Source: Zygnema cylindricum (taxonomy: Eukaryota > Streptophyta > Zygnematophyceae > Zygnematales > Zygnemataceae). From it: a DNA stretch of 30,000 bases. The notes beneath the pieces are model-generated. The model did not search any database. It saw only the letters and a list, made by a program, of their open reading frames with translations, and was not told where the DNA came from. Of the stretch, positions 29,105 to 30,000 are shown piece after piece; position 1 is the first letter of the stretch; every line of letters starts with the position of its first letter. The translations under genes and the position numbers were made by a program. Location: NCBI GenBank assembly GCA_037447655.1, contig JBBHKE010002994.1:56845-86844 (forward strand), given 5' to 3'.

Positions 29105-30000
29105 CTGCTTCTCAGTCTGCTTTTTTCGGATTCTCCAAACTTCTACTTAAAACACCAACAATAGCTGCAATATCAAACCTCGTACATTTCATAATATATA
29201 TAAGGCTACCAACTACCTGCCTGTATGGTTTTGAAGCCTTAAAATCGTCCTCCCTTGACTCTAGACTCTCACTGACTAAAATACCTGAATCAGAGACATT
29301 TCCCTCTATTTTCTCCCTGAAATCCATAAGAGTTAAACACCGTTTAACTTCCTTTATTTCAAACTTTTCTAGCATGGAACGTATAACCTCTTTTTGAGTT
29401 AACATTATCTATTTCTTATTCTATCTCTCTTTACTTGTATCCCAATGATATACTAGGCATCACCATGGTCTTTCATCTCAAATATGGATTTTAAGGCTTC
29501 TTTAAAACGATTTATTTCATTCATAGATTTGCTGATAAGTTGCAGAACATCTACACATACAACAATATAGAGTATTCCATCTTCACCCTGCACAACATAC
29601 ACTTACTGATTTGAACCAATTCTTTTAAAACCTAGTCTAGTCAGGAATTCATCCAACTTCAAGTTCTATGGTTTAGGGGCTTGTTTCAGCCCATACAAAG
29701 ATTTCAACAATTTACATACTAATTTCTCCTTTCATTTCTCTTGATACATTTGTGGTTGCTGCATATACATATTTTCTTCAAGCTCTCCATGCAAGGAAGC
29801 TGTTTTGACATCCATTTGATGAACTTCCATATTTTCAATTGCAGTTAGACTTAACAAAATTCTAACAGTTGGAAACCTTACCACCAAAGAGAAGTTCTCC
29901 TCAAAGTCAATTCCCTCTTTCTGATTATAGCATTTGGCTACAAGTCTTGCCTTGTATCTTTTTATGGTGCCATCTGGATTTAATTTCACCGTGAACAACT
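29105..30000 (-). pseudogene. Ty1/copia reverse transcriptase, broken, enters from right edge
   Basis: From the edge to 29732 the frame is open and reads NPDGTIKRYKARLVAK, FPTVRILLSLTAIENMEV and HQMDVKTASLHGEL, classic copia RT fingers and palm (first catalytic Asp in QMDVK). After a stop, SLYGLKQAP-like text follows near 29690. The YVDD box near 29548 is damaged: it reads CVDVL, with one Asp codon missing. The segment 29405-29112 is open again (SKPYRQVVGSLIYIM, RFDIAAIVGVLSR). It ends where the nested LTR fragment begins. Confidence 0.9.

Larger units (their letters stand above)
26999..30000 (-). mobile_element. Ty1/copia element 2, minus strand, runs off the right edge
   Basis: Read leftward it has RT (30000-29105), a nested LTR plus gag-start fragment (about 29096-28128), RNase H (28122-27584), a polypurine stretch (27567-27561) and a 3' LTR (27560-26999) cut short at the junction with element 1. 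Its LTR is of the same family as that of element 1. Confidence 0.88.

Overview
The window looks like nuclear DNA of a green plant or streptophyte alga: AT-rich, gene-poor and full of repeats. The evidence is a ubiquitin-eS31 (RPS27A) fusion gene whose ubiquitin carries the plant-type residues Ser19, Asp24 and Ala57, an SRC2-like C2-domain gene of a type best known from plants, and LTR retrotransposons with tRNA-iMet-type primer sites. The species cannot be fixed by eye. The standard genetic code fits, because the ubiquitin-eS31 reading frame ends on TAG exactly at the family's usual length of 156 residues.

Layout. 1-1790: AT-rich intergenic DNA with pyrimidine tracts. 1795-2910: RPS27A on the minus strand, two coding exons. 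3.4-5.6 kb: two adjacent copies (A, B) of a dispersed GTAC-rich non-coding repeat, here called alpha, with a third copy (C) at 14.5-15.8 kb. 6.06-6.6 kb: a second dispersed repeat, beta, with other copies at 14.37 and 20.3-20.8 kb. 6.6-7.35 kb: minisatellites and a purine tract. 8.38-13.05 kb: a decayed Ty3/gypsy element (PBS, gag, protease, RT, RNase H, integrase) with no visible 3' LTR. 16.63-18.96 kb: a 2.3-kb AT-rich satellite of about 31-bp units whose orientation flips three times. 19.08-19.39 kb: a hAT-like MITE. 21.35-21.99 kb: an intact intronless SRC2-like C2 gene on the plus strand. 23.28-30.0 kb: a nest of Ty1/copia elements. In this nest a plus-strand element (5' LTR, gag, protease, start of integrase) carries a solo LTR with a perfect 5-bp target duplication inside its protease. 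It meets a minus-strand element (RT, RNase H, 3' LTR) tail to tail, and the latter is itself interrupted by a further LTR-gag fragment.

Only two host genes are supported, one in translation/ubiquitin supply and one probably in membrane or stress signalling. They show no functional link. The most notable signals are non-coding: a stem-loop in the alpha repeat whose two arms change together between copies, the orientation-flipping satellite with a second-order duplication, and duplicated palindromes in a copia LTR. All similarities were judged by eye.
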